The notes beneath the pieces were generated by a model. The model saw only the letters and a program-made list of their open reading frames with translations, was not told the DNA's origin and did no database searches. From Streptomyces sp. Root1304 (lineage in GTDB: Bacteria; Actinomycetota; Actinomycetes; Streptomycetales; Streptomycetaceae), in the NCBI RefSeq assembly GCF_001426405.1, contig NZ_LMEP01000022.1, forward strand, positions 125,363 through 189,362: a DNA stretch of 64,000 nt. The letters run 5' to 3'. This document shows, piece by piece, positions 8,845-17,097 of the stretch; the stretch's first letter is position 1, and each line of letters begins with the position of its first letter. Position numbers and translations under genes: made by a program.

Positions 8845-9546
8845 ATGACTCCTGCCCATGACACCTTCCACCGGGGACCGAGAAAACCCTCTCGTTCCCC
8901 GTCCACACCGGATGTCGAAACCGACGCGGCGACGACCCTGCTCGCGCTTTCCGCGCGCGACGGCGACCCCGCCAAGGCCGACCTCTTCGTCCGGGCTCTG
9001 CACCGCGACGTGCGGCGCTACGTGGCGTACCTGAGTGCCGACCACCAGGCGGCCGACGACCTCACGCAGGAGGTCTTCCTCCGGGCGATCGCCGCGTTGC
9101 CCCGCTTCCAGGGGCGGTCCTCGGCCCGCACCTGGCTCCTCTCGATCGCCCGGCGGACCGTGGCCGACAGCCTGCGGCACGCCGCCGCACGCCCCCGGCT
9201 GTCCGACAGCGACGACTGGCAGGCGGAGGCCGAGCACACCCAGCCACTGGGCCTGCCCGGCTTCGAGGACGGCATCGCCCTCGCCGAACTCCTTGCCTCG
9301 ATCCCGGCCGAACGGCGCGACGCCTTCGTCCTGACCCAACTCCTCGGTCTGCCCTACGCCGAGGCGGCCGAGGCCATCGGCTGCCCGGTCGGTACGGTCC
9401 GCTCACGGGTCGCCCGCGCCCGGATGTCCCTGATCTGTCTCCTGCGAGGTGACGGAGAATCCGGCACGGCAGCGGCCAACACGTCGGTCCCAGGGGGGAC
9501 GGCGCCGGCACCTGGGCGCTTCACGAGGGCACTCGCCCTCGCCTGA
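8845..9546 (+). CDS. ECF-type RNA polymerase sigma factor
   Basis: A 233-residue sigma-70 family protein. Region 2 is visible as DLFVRALHRDVRRYVAYLS and DDLTQEVFLRAIAALPRF. Region 4 follows as RDAFVLTQLLGLPYAEAAEA with VGTVRSRVARAR. The ATG at 8845 is nine bases after AAGGA; GTG 8839 is too close to it. No anti-sigma factor gene is adjacent, although the upstream membrane protein with its His/Met-rich loop could be the sensing partner (inference). A strong hairpin terminator lies 24 bases after the stop. The C-terminal 35 residues are low in complexity. Confidence 0.88.
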   Translation: MTPAHDTFHRGPRKPSRSPSTPDVETDAATTLLALSARDGDPAKADLFVRALHRDVRRYVAYLSADHQAADDLTQEVFLRAIAALPRFQGRSSARTWLLSIARRTVADSLRHAAARPRLSDSDDWQAEAEHTQPLGLPGFEDGIALAELLASIPAERRDAFVLTQLLGLPYAEAAEAIGCPVGTVRSRVARARMSLICLLRGDGESGTAAANTSVPGGTAPAPGRFTRALALA

Positions 9547-9906
9547 TCCCCGAGTCGAGCGGACGAAGGGGTGGGATCCCGGCGCTGCCGGGCTCCCACC
9601 TCCGTCCGCCGGAACCGAACCGCCCGGCGGTCCGACTCCTGCGGCGACGCGCCCGATCCGGGCGCCGGACGCAGCCGTACGAGAGCCACCCGCCGCAGGG
9701 CGACGACGCTGCCGCGCACCGTCAGGGGTGGTGCTCGAGCGCATCGGTCACGGTGGGGACGGCCGGCTGGGGGTACGTGGGGAACGGGTGCCGACCGCTG
9801 TCATCTCCCCAGCCGAAACCCCGCCAGGAGCCGTCCCCGGGCGGAGGAGTCCGGGGGATGGAACGCGCCCTTCGGGGGTGGCCCACGGCGTCCCCGGAAA
9901 GTCCGG
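9547..9906. other. 360-base gap between sigma factor and gcvH
   Basis: Convergent intergenic region. It holds the terminator at 9570-9600. The minus-strand frame 9722-9900 after gcvH stays open and has some protein-like composition (GFGWGDDSG), but no clear start or ribosome-binding site was found, so no gene is called. Confidence 0.4.
9570..9600 (+). terminator. rho-independent-type terminator hairpin
   Basis: Arms GGTGGGA-T-CCCGGC and GCCGGG-C-TCCCACC pair across a 3-base loop with one T/C mismatch, 24 bases after the sigma factor stop. There is no long T-run, as is usual in Streptomyces. Confidence 0.7.
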
Positions 9907-10290
9907 TCATTCGCCGATCAGGGCCTTGTAGCCGGCAGCGTCCTGGAGCCTGTCGAGGTCTCTCCTGTCGGCGGGCTTCAGCCTGAGGATCCACGACCCG
10001 TAGGGATCTTCGTTGATCAGTTCGGGGCTGGCCGAGAGCTCCTCGTTGACCTCTAGGACTTCCCCGCTCACCGGGGAGTAGATGTCGGACGCGGCCTTGA
10101 CCGACTCGACCACGCCTGCGGCGTCGCCGGCGCCGAAGACCCGGCCCACCTCGGGGAACTCCACGAACACCACGTCGCCCAGCGCTTGCTGGGCGTGATC
10201 GCTGATCCCGACGGTCACACTGCCGTCGCCCTCCAGACGGGCCCACTCGTGGGACTCCGCGAATCGCAGGTTGTCCGGAATCATCGACAT
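9907..10290 (-). CDS. gcvH: glycine cleavage system H protein
   Basis: A 127-residue lipoyl carrier protein that shuttles the aminomethyl group between the P, T and L proteins of glycine cleavage. The N-terminus NLRFAESHEWARLEGDG is typical, and the lipoylation site is ESVKAASDIYSPVSGEV with Lys65. Length matches the family. The ATG at 10290 follows GAGAGGGGAAAAGC. It is encoded alone, without gcvP, gcvT or glyA nearby. No glycine riboswitch-like pattern was seen in the 270 bases upstream. Confidence 0.95.
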   Translation of the reverse strand: MSMIPDNLRFAESHEWARLEGDGSVTVGISDHAQQALGDVVFVEFPEVGRVFGAGDAAGVVESVKAASDIYSPVSGEVLEVNEELSASPELINEDPYGSWILRLKPADRRDLDRLQDAAGYKALIGE

Positions 10291-10561
10291 GCTTTTCCCC
10301 TCTCGACGGTGGATTCACCGCACGGGTCGGCGACCTCGTGCGGTTGCAGTCCATCGCCATGATCAGCAGCGATCGAGGCGCCGTGCCACGAACGCGGCGT
10401 CTTCATCCGAACGGGGTTCCCGTGAACGGACCAGGATCGGGCTGCCGGCGGCGACTCCCACGCGGCTGGTGTCAGCAGCGCGGCACGGCGCTCGGCGGGG
10501 GCCCTGCCGGCCCGGCGTGGGGAGGCGTCCTTCGTGGTGCCGTGCCTTCGGGTCCCCCGTG

Positions 10562-12049
10562 TCAGAGGTAGCCGACGTGGACGTGCGGGGCGCAGCGGAC
10601 GATGGCTTGGCGCAGCTGTCCCCGTAGCGTGGTGGTCGTGGTGCCGATCGGGCGGGGCACGGTGACGGTGACCCAGTCCGGGTACCGGGGCTCGACGCCC
10701 TCGCGGGGAAGCGGGAGCGGGGCGCCCCAGCGCATCCGGAGGAGCAGTTGCACGTTCGGTCCCTTGGGGACCGGTGGGCGGCCGGCGGTGATGACGTCCG
10801 CCCACGGGATGGTGACGAAAGCGTCGTCCTTGTGGGCGGCGCGCCGGCTGCGGACGGTGAGGCCGGACATCTCGACGGTGACGGTATGGGGGCGGGCCAG
10901 GGTTGTCACGACACGGACCACGCACGCCGCCAGCGCCATCGGTGCCCCGAGCCGGAAGAGCTGGACGCTGTTGTACACATCGGAGTCGGGCTGCCAGGCC
11001 ACCAGGGTGACCAGGGCCGCGAACAGTGCGCCGGTCAACGGCCGGAAGAGCCTGGTGAGTTTGCGCCCGAAGTCGGCGGCGAAGACCGTGGCCTCGGGCG
11101 GGGCCACGGCGGTGGACGGCACCGGTGACGGCCTCGGGTCGGTGGCCGGTGGTGCGAGGGCCTTCGGCGACGCGATCACAGCGGGATCGGGGGCGGGGCC
11201 TGGGGGTGGCACCGGGACCGGTGCGGGTACGGGTGCGGGTGCGCGGGCGCCCAGTTCGGCGAGGAGGCCGGGCGCGGTGGGTCGGTCCGCCGGGTTCTTG
11301 GCGAGGCAGGATCCGACCAGCGTACGCAGCGCTTCCGGCACCGCAGACAGGTCCGGCTCGCTGTGCACGGCCCGGTAGAGCAGGCTCATGGCCGGCCCTT
11401 CGCCGAAGGCGCTGCCACCCGCCGCGTGCACCAGCAGCGCGCCGAGGGCGAACACGTCGCAGGCGGGTCCCACGGCGGCCTGCTCGATCTGTTCGGGCGC
11501 GAGGAAGCCGGCCGTGCCGATGACGCTGCCGGTGTGGGTGAGACGGGTGTCGTGGAGGGCGCGGGCGATGCCGAAGTCGAGGACCCGGGGCCCGTCGTCG
11601 GACATGATGACGTTGCCCGGCTTCAGGTCGCGGTGCACCACCCCGCAGGCGTGGATCGCCATCAGCGCCTCGGCGAGCCCCGCACCCAGGGCGTACAGCG
11701 CACCCTCGCCGAACGGCCCGTCCTCGGCGATCGTGCGGCCGAGGTCACGGCCCGACACGAAGGCGGCCACCATCCAGGGCGGGGTGGCGTCCGGGTCGGC
11801 GTCCACGATCTGCGCGGTGTGGAAGCCGCCGACCTGCCGGGCGGCGGCGATCTCGCTGCGGAAGCGGGCGCGGAAGCCCTCGTCTGCCGCGAGTTCGGCG
11901 CGGGCCACCTTGACGGCGACCAGCCGGCCGCCGGGCGAGCGGCCCTGGTAGACCCGGCCCATGCCGCCCTCGCCGAGCCTTCCGGTGATCTCGTACCCGC
12001 CGACCGTACGCGGATCGTCGGGCCCCAGACCTTTTTCCGGCTCGTGCAT
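10562..12049 (-). CDS. Ser/Thr protein kinase with C-terminal membrane and PH-like region
   Basis: A 495-residue Hanks-type kinase. The Gly-rich loop is GRLGEGGMGRVY, the ATP-binding Lys lies in VAVKV (about 47), the catalytic loop is HRDLKPGNV, and the DFG motif is DFGIAR. After a Pro/Ala-rich linker (about 285-345) come two hydrophobic helices (LTGALFAALVTLVAW and GAPMALAACVVRVV), then a domain resembling the short PH-like regions of actinobacterial membrane proteins (DDAFVTIPWADVI). The kinase would face the cytoplasm. The ATG at 12049 was chosen because the kinase domain begins soon after. Substrates are unknown. Confidence 0.9.
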   Translation of the reverse strand: MHEPEKGLGPDDPRTVGGYEITGRLGEGGMGRVYQGRSPGGRLVAVKVARAELAADEGFRARFRSEIAAARQVGGFHTAQIVDADPDATPPWMVAAFVSGRDLGRTIAEDGPFGEGALYALGAGLAEALMAIHACGVVHRDLKPGNVIMSDDGPRVLDFGIARALHDTRLTHTGSVIGTAGFLAPEQIEQAAVGPACDVFALGALLVHAAGGSAFGEGPAMSLLYRAVHSEPDLSAVPEALRTLVGSCLAKNPADRPTAPGLLAELGARAPAPVPAPVPVPPPGPAPDPAVIASPKALAPPATDPRPSPVPSTAVAPPEATVFAADFGRKLTRLFRPLTGALFAALVTLVAWQPDSDVYNSVQLFRLGAPMALAACVVRVVTTLARPHTVTVEMSGLTVRSRRAAHKDDAFVTIPWADVITAGRPPVPKGPNVQLLLRMRWGAPLPLPREGVEPRYPDWVTVTVPRPIGTTTTTLRGQLRQAIVRCAPHVHVGYL

Positions 12050-12108
12050 GGCCACCCCCGTAATGCCCTTGAAGACCCCAAGGCCAATCTGCCTCGGGGG
12101 CAACCATT

Positions 12109-12138
12109 TTGACGTACGGTCAGGCAAATTGCTGTACC
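12109..12138 (+). promoter_or_regulatory. candidate promoter between kinase and small hypothetical gene
   Basis: TTGACG at 12109-12114 is followed after 18 bases by TGTACC. This resembles a vegetative promoter reading towards the small gene at 12311. The surrounding stretch is the least GC-rich in this intergenic region. The opposite strand may hold the kinase promoter in the same bases. Confidence 0.35.
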
Positions 12139-12310
12139 TTCCCCGCACTTATGAAGGCACCAGCCGCACCGGTCGGCGCGGGCTTCCCGGCCGAGGGAGA
12201 TCACCCGAATGACTCGTTCCGCTTGGGCGGGAGTCTCGTTGAGGAGTGTGGATTTCCGATTCTGATCACGATCGACCGCTGCGACGACAACGGCAGCGCA
12301 GGAGGAATGA

Positions 12311-12622
12311 ATGCGTGACGTCCTGTTGGAGGACTTTCTCGGTGCGATGGATGACCTGCAGGCGGACTTTCGCCGGAAACTGAGCCACATCGAGGATCAG
12401 GTGCCGCCGACTGCGAAGGGCACTCGCTCTCGAGGCGGCTTCGCCTCGGAGTCGGGCGAGTTCGAGAAGATCCGGCGCCAGCTCGGCCTTGAAGCCATCT
12501 GGACCGATGCCCGGGGAACCGTACACGGAACCTCCGAGACCTCCGAGCAGTCATCGTTCGCCTCGGCTCACCACACCTCCCGCTCTGAGCGTCCACGTCA
12601 TGCAGAAACGTTCCGCTTCTAA
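12311..12622 (+). CDS. small hypothetical protein
   Basis: A 103-residue protein not recognised as a known family. The N-terminal third (DVLLEDFLGAMDDLQADFRR and KLSHIEDQVPP) should be helical and amphipathic; the C-terminal part is polar and Ser/Arg-rich. The ATG at 12311 is preceded by AGGAGGAATGA, a near-perfect ribosome-binding site and the main reason to call it. Third-position GC is lower than in neighbouring genes, suggesting acquired or weakly selected sequence. A strong hairpin at 12728-12762 probably ends its transcript. Confidence 0.55.
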   Translation: MRDVLLEDFLGAMDDLQADFRRKLSHIEDQVPPTAKGTRSRGGFASESGEFEKIRRQLGLEAIWTDARGTVHGTSETSEQSSFASAHHTSRSERPRHAETFRF

Positions 12623-12727
12623 TGTCCCTCCAGGTGGCGGCGTGACGGTCCGCCACGACTGGAGCACGTGACGACGGACGAGCAGGAACGTATCTGCACA
12701 CCCTCCTGGGACGGATCGCCGAGGAGG

Positions 12728-12762
12728 GCGGCCCCGTTCCCCGAGGGCGGGAGCGGGGCCGC
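12728..12762 (+). terminator. 14-bp stem hairpin, probable terminator
   Basis: Arms GCGGCCCCGTTCCC (12728-12741) and GGGAGCGGGGCCGC (12749-12762) pair along 14 positions with one G-U wobble around a 7-base loop. The position, 105 bases after the small gene and before the lectin-like ORF, supports a terminator and argues against the longer upstream start of the lectin ORF. Confidence 0.62.
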
Positions 12763-12843
12763 GCGGCGTCCGCTCCCCGCGTCGGAGCGATGGGCACCTC
12801 CGGACGGAGACAGGGCCTGGGGAGTGGGCGCGTACGCGCGCGT

Positions 12844-13501
12844 CATGCCCGGAAGAACCGCCCGCGCAGCGCTGGTCGCCGCGCTCGCGGTCCTGCCGGA
12901 CGAGGCGCCGGCCAAGGCGACGCGCGGGCACTCCGTCCAGGTGGTGGCCGGCAAGTGCGGCACGCCGGGTGCGCTGTGGTCGGTGACGCCGCTGTCCAAC
13001 GGCCGCTACCGGATCGACAACGGTCTGGGCCTGGCACTGGCGGAGAACACGACGACCTGGCTAGCCAACCTCCGGCCGTGGAAGGTGAGTTCGACCCAGC
13101 AGTGGCAGATCGCCCCCAACAGCTCGGTAGCGTTCCAGATCCGGATCTCCGGCGACGACTGCCTCTCGTTCGACGAGGACTACAGGGCGCTGGGCATCTG
13201 GACGTGCGACGGCTCGTCGGACCAGCAGTTCGCCATCACCCAGCAGGCAACCGGTGGTCGAGGGTCCTGGCATCATGAAGTCGCAGGTCAGGCGTTCCGG
13301 ACCTGCTGGGCGCGGGCGGCGGCTGTCGCCCCTTCGCGGTCGGTCCCCCTGGTCATGTCGTCGCTTCCGCGGCAACCCCCGGCTGCGGCCGGGTCCGCAT
13401 GCCCCAGCGGGCGAGAGCCGGACCGGTGGCACCCAGCACGGCGAAGAACGACGCCAGCAGCAGCCAGCCCGTCATGCCGAGGCCCAGCACCACCGTGGTG
13501 A
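12844..13501 (+). CDS. ricin-type lectin-like secreted protein, 3' end probably degenerate
   Basis: From ATG 12844 a short hydrophobic N-terminus (RTARAALVAALAVLP) may be a secretion signal. About 120 residues follow with beta-trefoil lectin features: two repeats ending STQQWQIA and GSSDQQFAI, with CLSFDEDYRALGIWTCDG between. A single ricin-like domain of this size would be short for the family. After residue 140 the frame loses lectin character, becomes Arg/Pro/Ser-rich and runs 149 bases into the oppositely oriented MFS gene. The true C-terminus is probably lost or shifted. No good ribosome-binding site was seen. It may be a decaying gene. Confidence 0.45.
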
Positions 13502-14603
13502 GGATCGCAGGGGCGAGAGCCTGACCCCCGTTGAAGCCGAGGCCTAGGACACCTTGGTACTGGCCCTGGGCATGGCTCGGGGCCAGACCGAATCCCAGGG
13601 CGAAGCACGCCGAGGACTCCCAGACCTCGCCCAGGCTGTGGACGAAGATCGCCACCAGGACCAGTCCCACTGCCGCCCAGACGGGGGCGTACGCCGCCAG
13701 CGCCATCATCGGACAGCTGACGAGGAAGAGCAGCCCCGCCGTGCGAAACGCCCTGCCGCCGTCGTACGGGGTCTCGATACGGGAGCCGATCCTGGTCTGC
13801 ATCAGTACGCAGAAGGCGGAATTGACCGCGAACAGCGCCGCCACCGTCCAACGCGGCACTTCCGTGTGCTCGGAGATCCAGATCGGCAGGAGCAGGGAGA
13901 CCACCGGGTACTGCAGTCCCATGGCCCCGTAGAAGGCGGCGAAAGCCAGGAACGGACGGTCCGCGAAGACGAGCCAGCGCCGCTGCTGCGGCGGCGCCGG
14001 CAGCACCGGATAGCGGGGCAGCAGAAGCAGAAGCACCGCGCACAGGGCGAAGCTCGCCGCGTTGCCGAGAATCAGCGTGACATAGGCGCCGCGGGTGCCC
14101 GCGGCCAGCGCCAGCCCGGCGCCCAGCGTCCCCAGGACGACGCCCAGGTTGACGAAGGTGCGCAGCTTCGCCCGGAATCTGGCCGGTCGCTCACCCCCGA
14201 CCCGGGCCACCAGCGCCCCCCACGCCGCCCCTCCGACCGCCGCGGCGATCTGGTCGACCGTCGCGATGATCGTGAGCGCGGCCCAGCTCTCGACGAGGAC
14301 GAGGGCCGCCATCGACACCGCCTGGACCGCGAGGGCCAGCATCATGATCACGCGTGCGCCGCGCCGGTCGGCGAGATGACCTCCGGGTATCCCCGCGCAC
14401 AAGCCGACCACTCCGGCGATGGTGAGCGCGGCGCCGACCTGCACCGCGGGCAGGCCCACGACCAGGGTGAAGTAGAGCGCCGACGCCGCGTTGAACAGAC
14501 CGTTGCCGACCCGGTTGACGAAACTGGCGGCGACCAGCACGCGCTCCGGCCCGCTGTCCCCCGCCATCCGGCCTATCCGTCCCGCCACACCGCCCTTGAT
14601 CAT
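13353..14603 (-). CDS. MFS transporter
   Basis: A 416-residue major facilitator with about 12 hydrophobic helices. The conserved inter-helix motif GGHLADRRGARVIMM follows helix 2-3, and the first helix starts after FVNRVGNGLFN. The family covers small-molecule exporters; no substrate can be named. The ATG at 14603 or 14568 (MAGDSG) could be the start. It diverges from a WD40 kinase, and a 34-base concentric dyad lies 111 bases upstream of its start, a likely operator. Its 3' end overlaps the tail of the lectin-like frame on the other strand. Confidence 0.86.
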   Translation of the reverse strand: MIKGGVAGRIGRMAGDSGPERVLVAASFVNRVGNGLFNAASALYFTLVVGLPAVQVGAALTIAGVVGLCAGIPGGHLADRRGARVIMMLALAVQAVSMAALVLVESWAALTIIATVDQIAAAVGGAAWGALVARVGGERPARFRAKLRTFVNLGVVLGTLGAGLALAAGTRGAYVTLILGNAASFALCAVLLLLLPRYPVLPAPPQQRRWLVFADRPFLAFAAFYGAMGLQYPVVSLLLPIWISEHTEVPRWTVAALFAVNSAFCVLMQTRIGSRIETPYDGGRAFRTAGLLFLVSCPMMALAAYAPVWAAVGLVLVAIFVHSLGEVWESSACFALGFGLAPSHAQGQYQGVLGLGFNGGQALAPAILTTVVLGLGMTGWLLLASFFAVLGATGPALARWGMRTRPQPGVAAEATT

Positions 14604-15005
14604 GGACCGCAGGCTAACAGCGCCGCAGAAGGCGCCGCAGTCGTACGAAGATCGCGGGCCCTGACGGCAACGCGGGACCGACGCGGGCCCCGACGCGTGC
14701 GCGTACCCGAACCGCGTCAGCGACCGCGACCGGTCGCCTCACCTGACGGACATTCAACTGCCCTTATCAGGAGGAAAGTTGGTACGGTTCCAGGCGGCCC
14801 GGCCTCCGTCGCCGTCGGGCTCCCGACCGTGACAGGACCGGGACGGGCTCCCTGGTCCCGGCTCCACTACTCTGGCGCTCGAACCGGCGTCGGCCTCGAC
14901 GGAGTGCCGGGGTCCGTCCGTCGGTGGGGGCGCGTGGTGGCGGGTCCTCGTACCGAGTGGCTGCCCGCGTGGCGCGGGCACGATCAGCTAGGGGTGACAG
15001 TCGGG
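14604..15005. promoter_or_regulatory. divergent promoter region with concentric dyad at 14715-14748
   Basis: This 402-base spacer separates the MFS gene from the WD40 kinase. At 14715-14748, outer arms CGTCAG and CTGACG share a centre with the inner palindrome GCGACCGGTCGC (14726-14737), which looks like a dimeric regulator site. A direct repeat of GCGCCGCAG lies near 14620 and 14634. No gene was found inside. Confidence 0.45.
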
Positions 15006-17096
15006 ATGTCCCAACCGGACCATGGTCCGCGCGCGGTTCCGCGTCCGGTCGGCACCCCGGATTGGCCGGCCGAGCCGCCGCCGGTCCGTCCGCTGGGATC
15101 CGGTGATCCGGTCACCGCGGGCCCGTACCGTCTGGAGGGTCTGCTCGGTTCGGGCGGCATGGGCCGGGTCTACCTGGCGCGCACCCCGGCCGGCAGCGCG
15201 GTGGCGGTCAAGGTCGTGCACCGTGAGTACGCGGCCGACGCGTCGTTCCGCAAGCGGTTCGAGCAGGAGGTGTCCGCGGCCCGGCGGGTGCAGGGGCTCT
15301 ACACCGTGCCGGTCGTCGACGCGGATCTGGGCGCCGACGAACCGTGGCTGGCCACGGCGTACGTCCCCGGGCCCGCCCTGCACGACGCGGTCGCCGGGCG
15401 CGGCCCGCTGTCCGCCGCAGCGGTCGTGGCGCTGACGGCCCAGGTGGCCGAGGCACTGCAGTCCATCCACGCCGTCGGCGTGATCCACCGCGACCTGAAG
15501 CCCTCCAACATCCTCCTCACCGCCGACGGCCCCAAGGTCATCGACTTCGGGATCGCCCGGGCCGCCGACGTCACGTCCGTGACGAGCACGGGCATGCTGG
15601 CCGGGACGCCCGGGTACATGGCGCCCGAGTACATCAGGGGCGAGAGCCTCACCGAGGCCGTCGACGTCTTCGCGCTCGGTGCCATCGCCGCGTTCGCCGC
15701 CACGGCCCGGCCCGCGTTCGGCGGCACTGGGCACAGCGTGCTGTACCGCATCCTCGAACAGACCCCGGACCTCGACGGCTGCCCCGAACCCGTACGGACC
15801 ATCGCCGCCCGCTGTCTGGAGAAGGACCCGCGTGACCGGCCGGGTCTGGCCGAGGTCATCCGGCTCTGCCGTACCGGACACGCCGGAGCCCCGGCTTCCG
15901 CCGTGCCCTCGCAGCGGACCGTCGTGGACCCCGCGGCCGCCTTCCACGCCGCCGCCACCGCGCCCGCGGCTCCGCAGGGGCGGAATCCGGCGCCGGGCGC
16001 GGTGACCGAACCCGAGCCCGCGCGGCCCGTCGACACGCCGCCGACGTCCGGTCCCGCGCTGGTGGCCGGGGTGGCGCTGCTGGCCGTGGTCGCCGTCCTG
16101 GTCGCCGTACTGCTGCCCGACAACTCCCCCGACGACGCCCCCGTCGAGCTGACGCCGGCGGCCACGCTCGGGGGTTACCCCAAGGGCAAGGGGCCGGAGG
16201 GCGTGGTGTTCAGCCCCGACGGGAAGACCCTCGCGACGGGGAGCAGGGACGGCAAGGTGCGGATCTGGGACGTGGCCCGCCGCAAGATCCGCGCGACCCT
16301 GGCCCTGCGTCCCGCGCCCGGCAACACCACGGTGTCGGTGACGGCCGTCGCCTTCAGCCCCGACGGGCGACTGCTCGCCGCGGGTACGGGCAGCAGCGTC
16401 GTGGCCCTGTGGGACGTGGCCCAGCGGCGGCAGATCGCCTCCATCACCACGACCGACGAAGACTCGGACTCCCTCGACAGCGTGGCGTTCAGCCCCGACG
16501 GGCGGCTGCTGGCCACCGCGAGCGAGGGCGGCGCGCAGCTGTGGAACGCGAGGACCGGCCCGGGTCTGGGCAAGCGGGTCGCCGTTCTCTCCGAGAACAT
16601 GTGGGCGCGGCAGGTGGCGTTCAGCCGGGACGGCGCGACTCTGGCCACCGTGGGATACCCGTACGACCAGGACTCCGGTTCCCAGTGGTCCGTGCAGCTG
16701 TGGGACGTGGCCCGGCACAAGGTGCGCAAGGAACTCATGCGTGCCGAGGAGGCCTTCGGCGTCGCCTACAGCGCCGACGGCACGACCATCGCCACCGCCG
16801 CCAAGGACCGGAACATCGAGCTGTGGAACGCCTCCGACGGCCGTGCCGCGGGCTCCGTGAACGAGTCGATGGTCGTACCCGTCCAGAGCGTCGAGTACTC
16901 CCCTCGCGGCTCCACCCTCGCCGTGTTCAACGGCGATGTGGTCAAGCTCTGGGACGTGGCCGCGAACAAGCTGAGGTACCGGCTGGTCGGCAACAACTGG
17001 AACGTCCAGAGGCTGGCGTTCAACCCCGACGGCACACAGGTCGCCACGACGAGCTCCGACGGCGTCGTGTACCTGTGGAAGACCCCGGCGTCCTGA
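15006..17096 (+). CDS. Ser/Thr protein kinase with WD40 beta-propeller
   Basis: A 696-residue membrane kinase. The N-terminal kinase domain shows GSGGMGRVY, Lys in AVKVV (about 69), HRDLKPSN, DFGIAR and GTPGYMAPE. A Pro/Ala linker is followed by one transmembrane helix (ALVAGVALLAVVAVLVAVLL, about 352-371). Seven WD40 repeats then fill the extracytoplasmic half; five contain FSPDG or a close variant, and most end in LWD, LWN or IWD. That number would form one complete propeller. The ATG at 15006 is preceded by AGGGG; GTG 14994 is an alternative. It would sense an external partner and signal inward. It ends 1 base before the SulP gene on the opposite strand. Confidence 0.92.
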   Translation: MSQPDHGPRAVPRPVGTPDWPAEPPPVRPLGSGDPVTAGPYRLEGLLGSGGMGRVYLARTPAGSAVAVKVVHREYAADASFRKRFEQEVSAARRVQGLYTVPVVDADLGADEPWLATAYVPGPALHDAVAGRGPLSAAAVVALTAQVAEALQSIHAVGVIHRDLKPSNILLTADGPKVIDFGIARAADVTSVTSTGMLAGTPGYMAPEYIRGESLTEAVDVFALGAIAAFAATARPAFGGTGHSVLYRILEQTPDLDGCPEPVRTIAARCLEKDPRDRPGLAEVIRLCRTGHAGAPASAVPSQRTVVDPAAAFHAAATAPAAPQGRNPAPGAVTEPEPARPVDTPPTSGPALVAGVALLAVVAVLVAVLLPDNSPDDAPVELTPAATLGGYPKGKGPEGVVFSPDGKTLATGSRDGKVRIWDVARRKIRATLALRPAPGNTTVSVTAVAFSPDGRLLAAGTGSSVVALWDVAQRRQIASITTTDEDSDSLDSVAFSPDGRLLATASEGGAQLWNARTGPGLGKRVAVLSENMWARQVAFSRDGATLATVGYPYDQDSGSQWSVQLWDVARHKVRKELMRAEEAFGVAYSADGTTIATAAKDRNIELWNASDGRAAGSVNESMVVPVQSVEYSPRGSTLAVFNGDVVKLWDVAANKLRYRLVGNNWNVQRLAFNPDGTQVATTSSDGVVYLWKTPAS

Positions 17097-17097
17097 C

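Noticed and set aside
9722..9900. Possible small minus-strand gene after gcvH
   Set aside because: Some protein-like segments but no supported start.
10291..10560. Glycine riboswitch upstream of gcvH
   Set aside because: The conserved tandem aptamer sequences were not seen.
12109..12318. 69-codon frame ahead of the small hypothetical gene
   Set aside because: Mixed composition, no ribosome-binding site, and it ends over the better start at 12311.
13554..15005. Long in-frame extension upstream of the WD40 kinase
   Set aside because: Antisense to the MFS gene and lacking protein character; the kinase starts at 15006.
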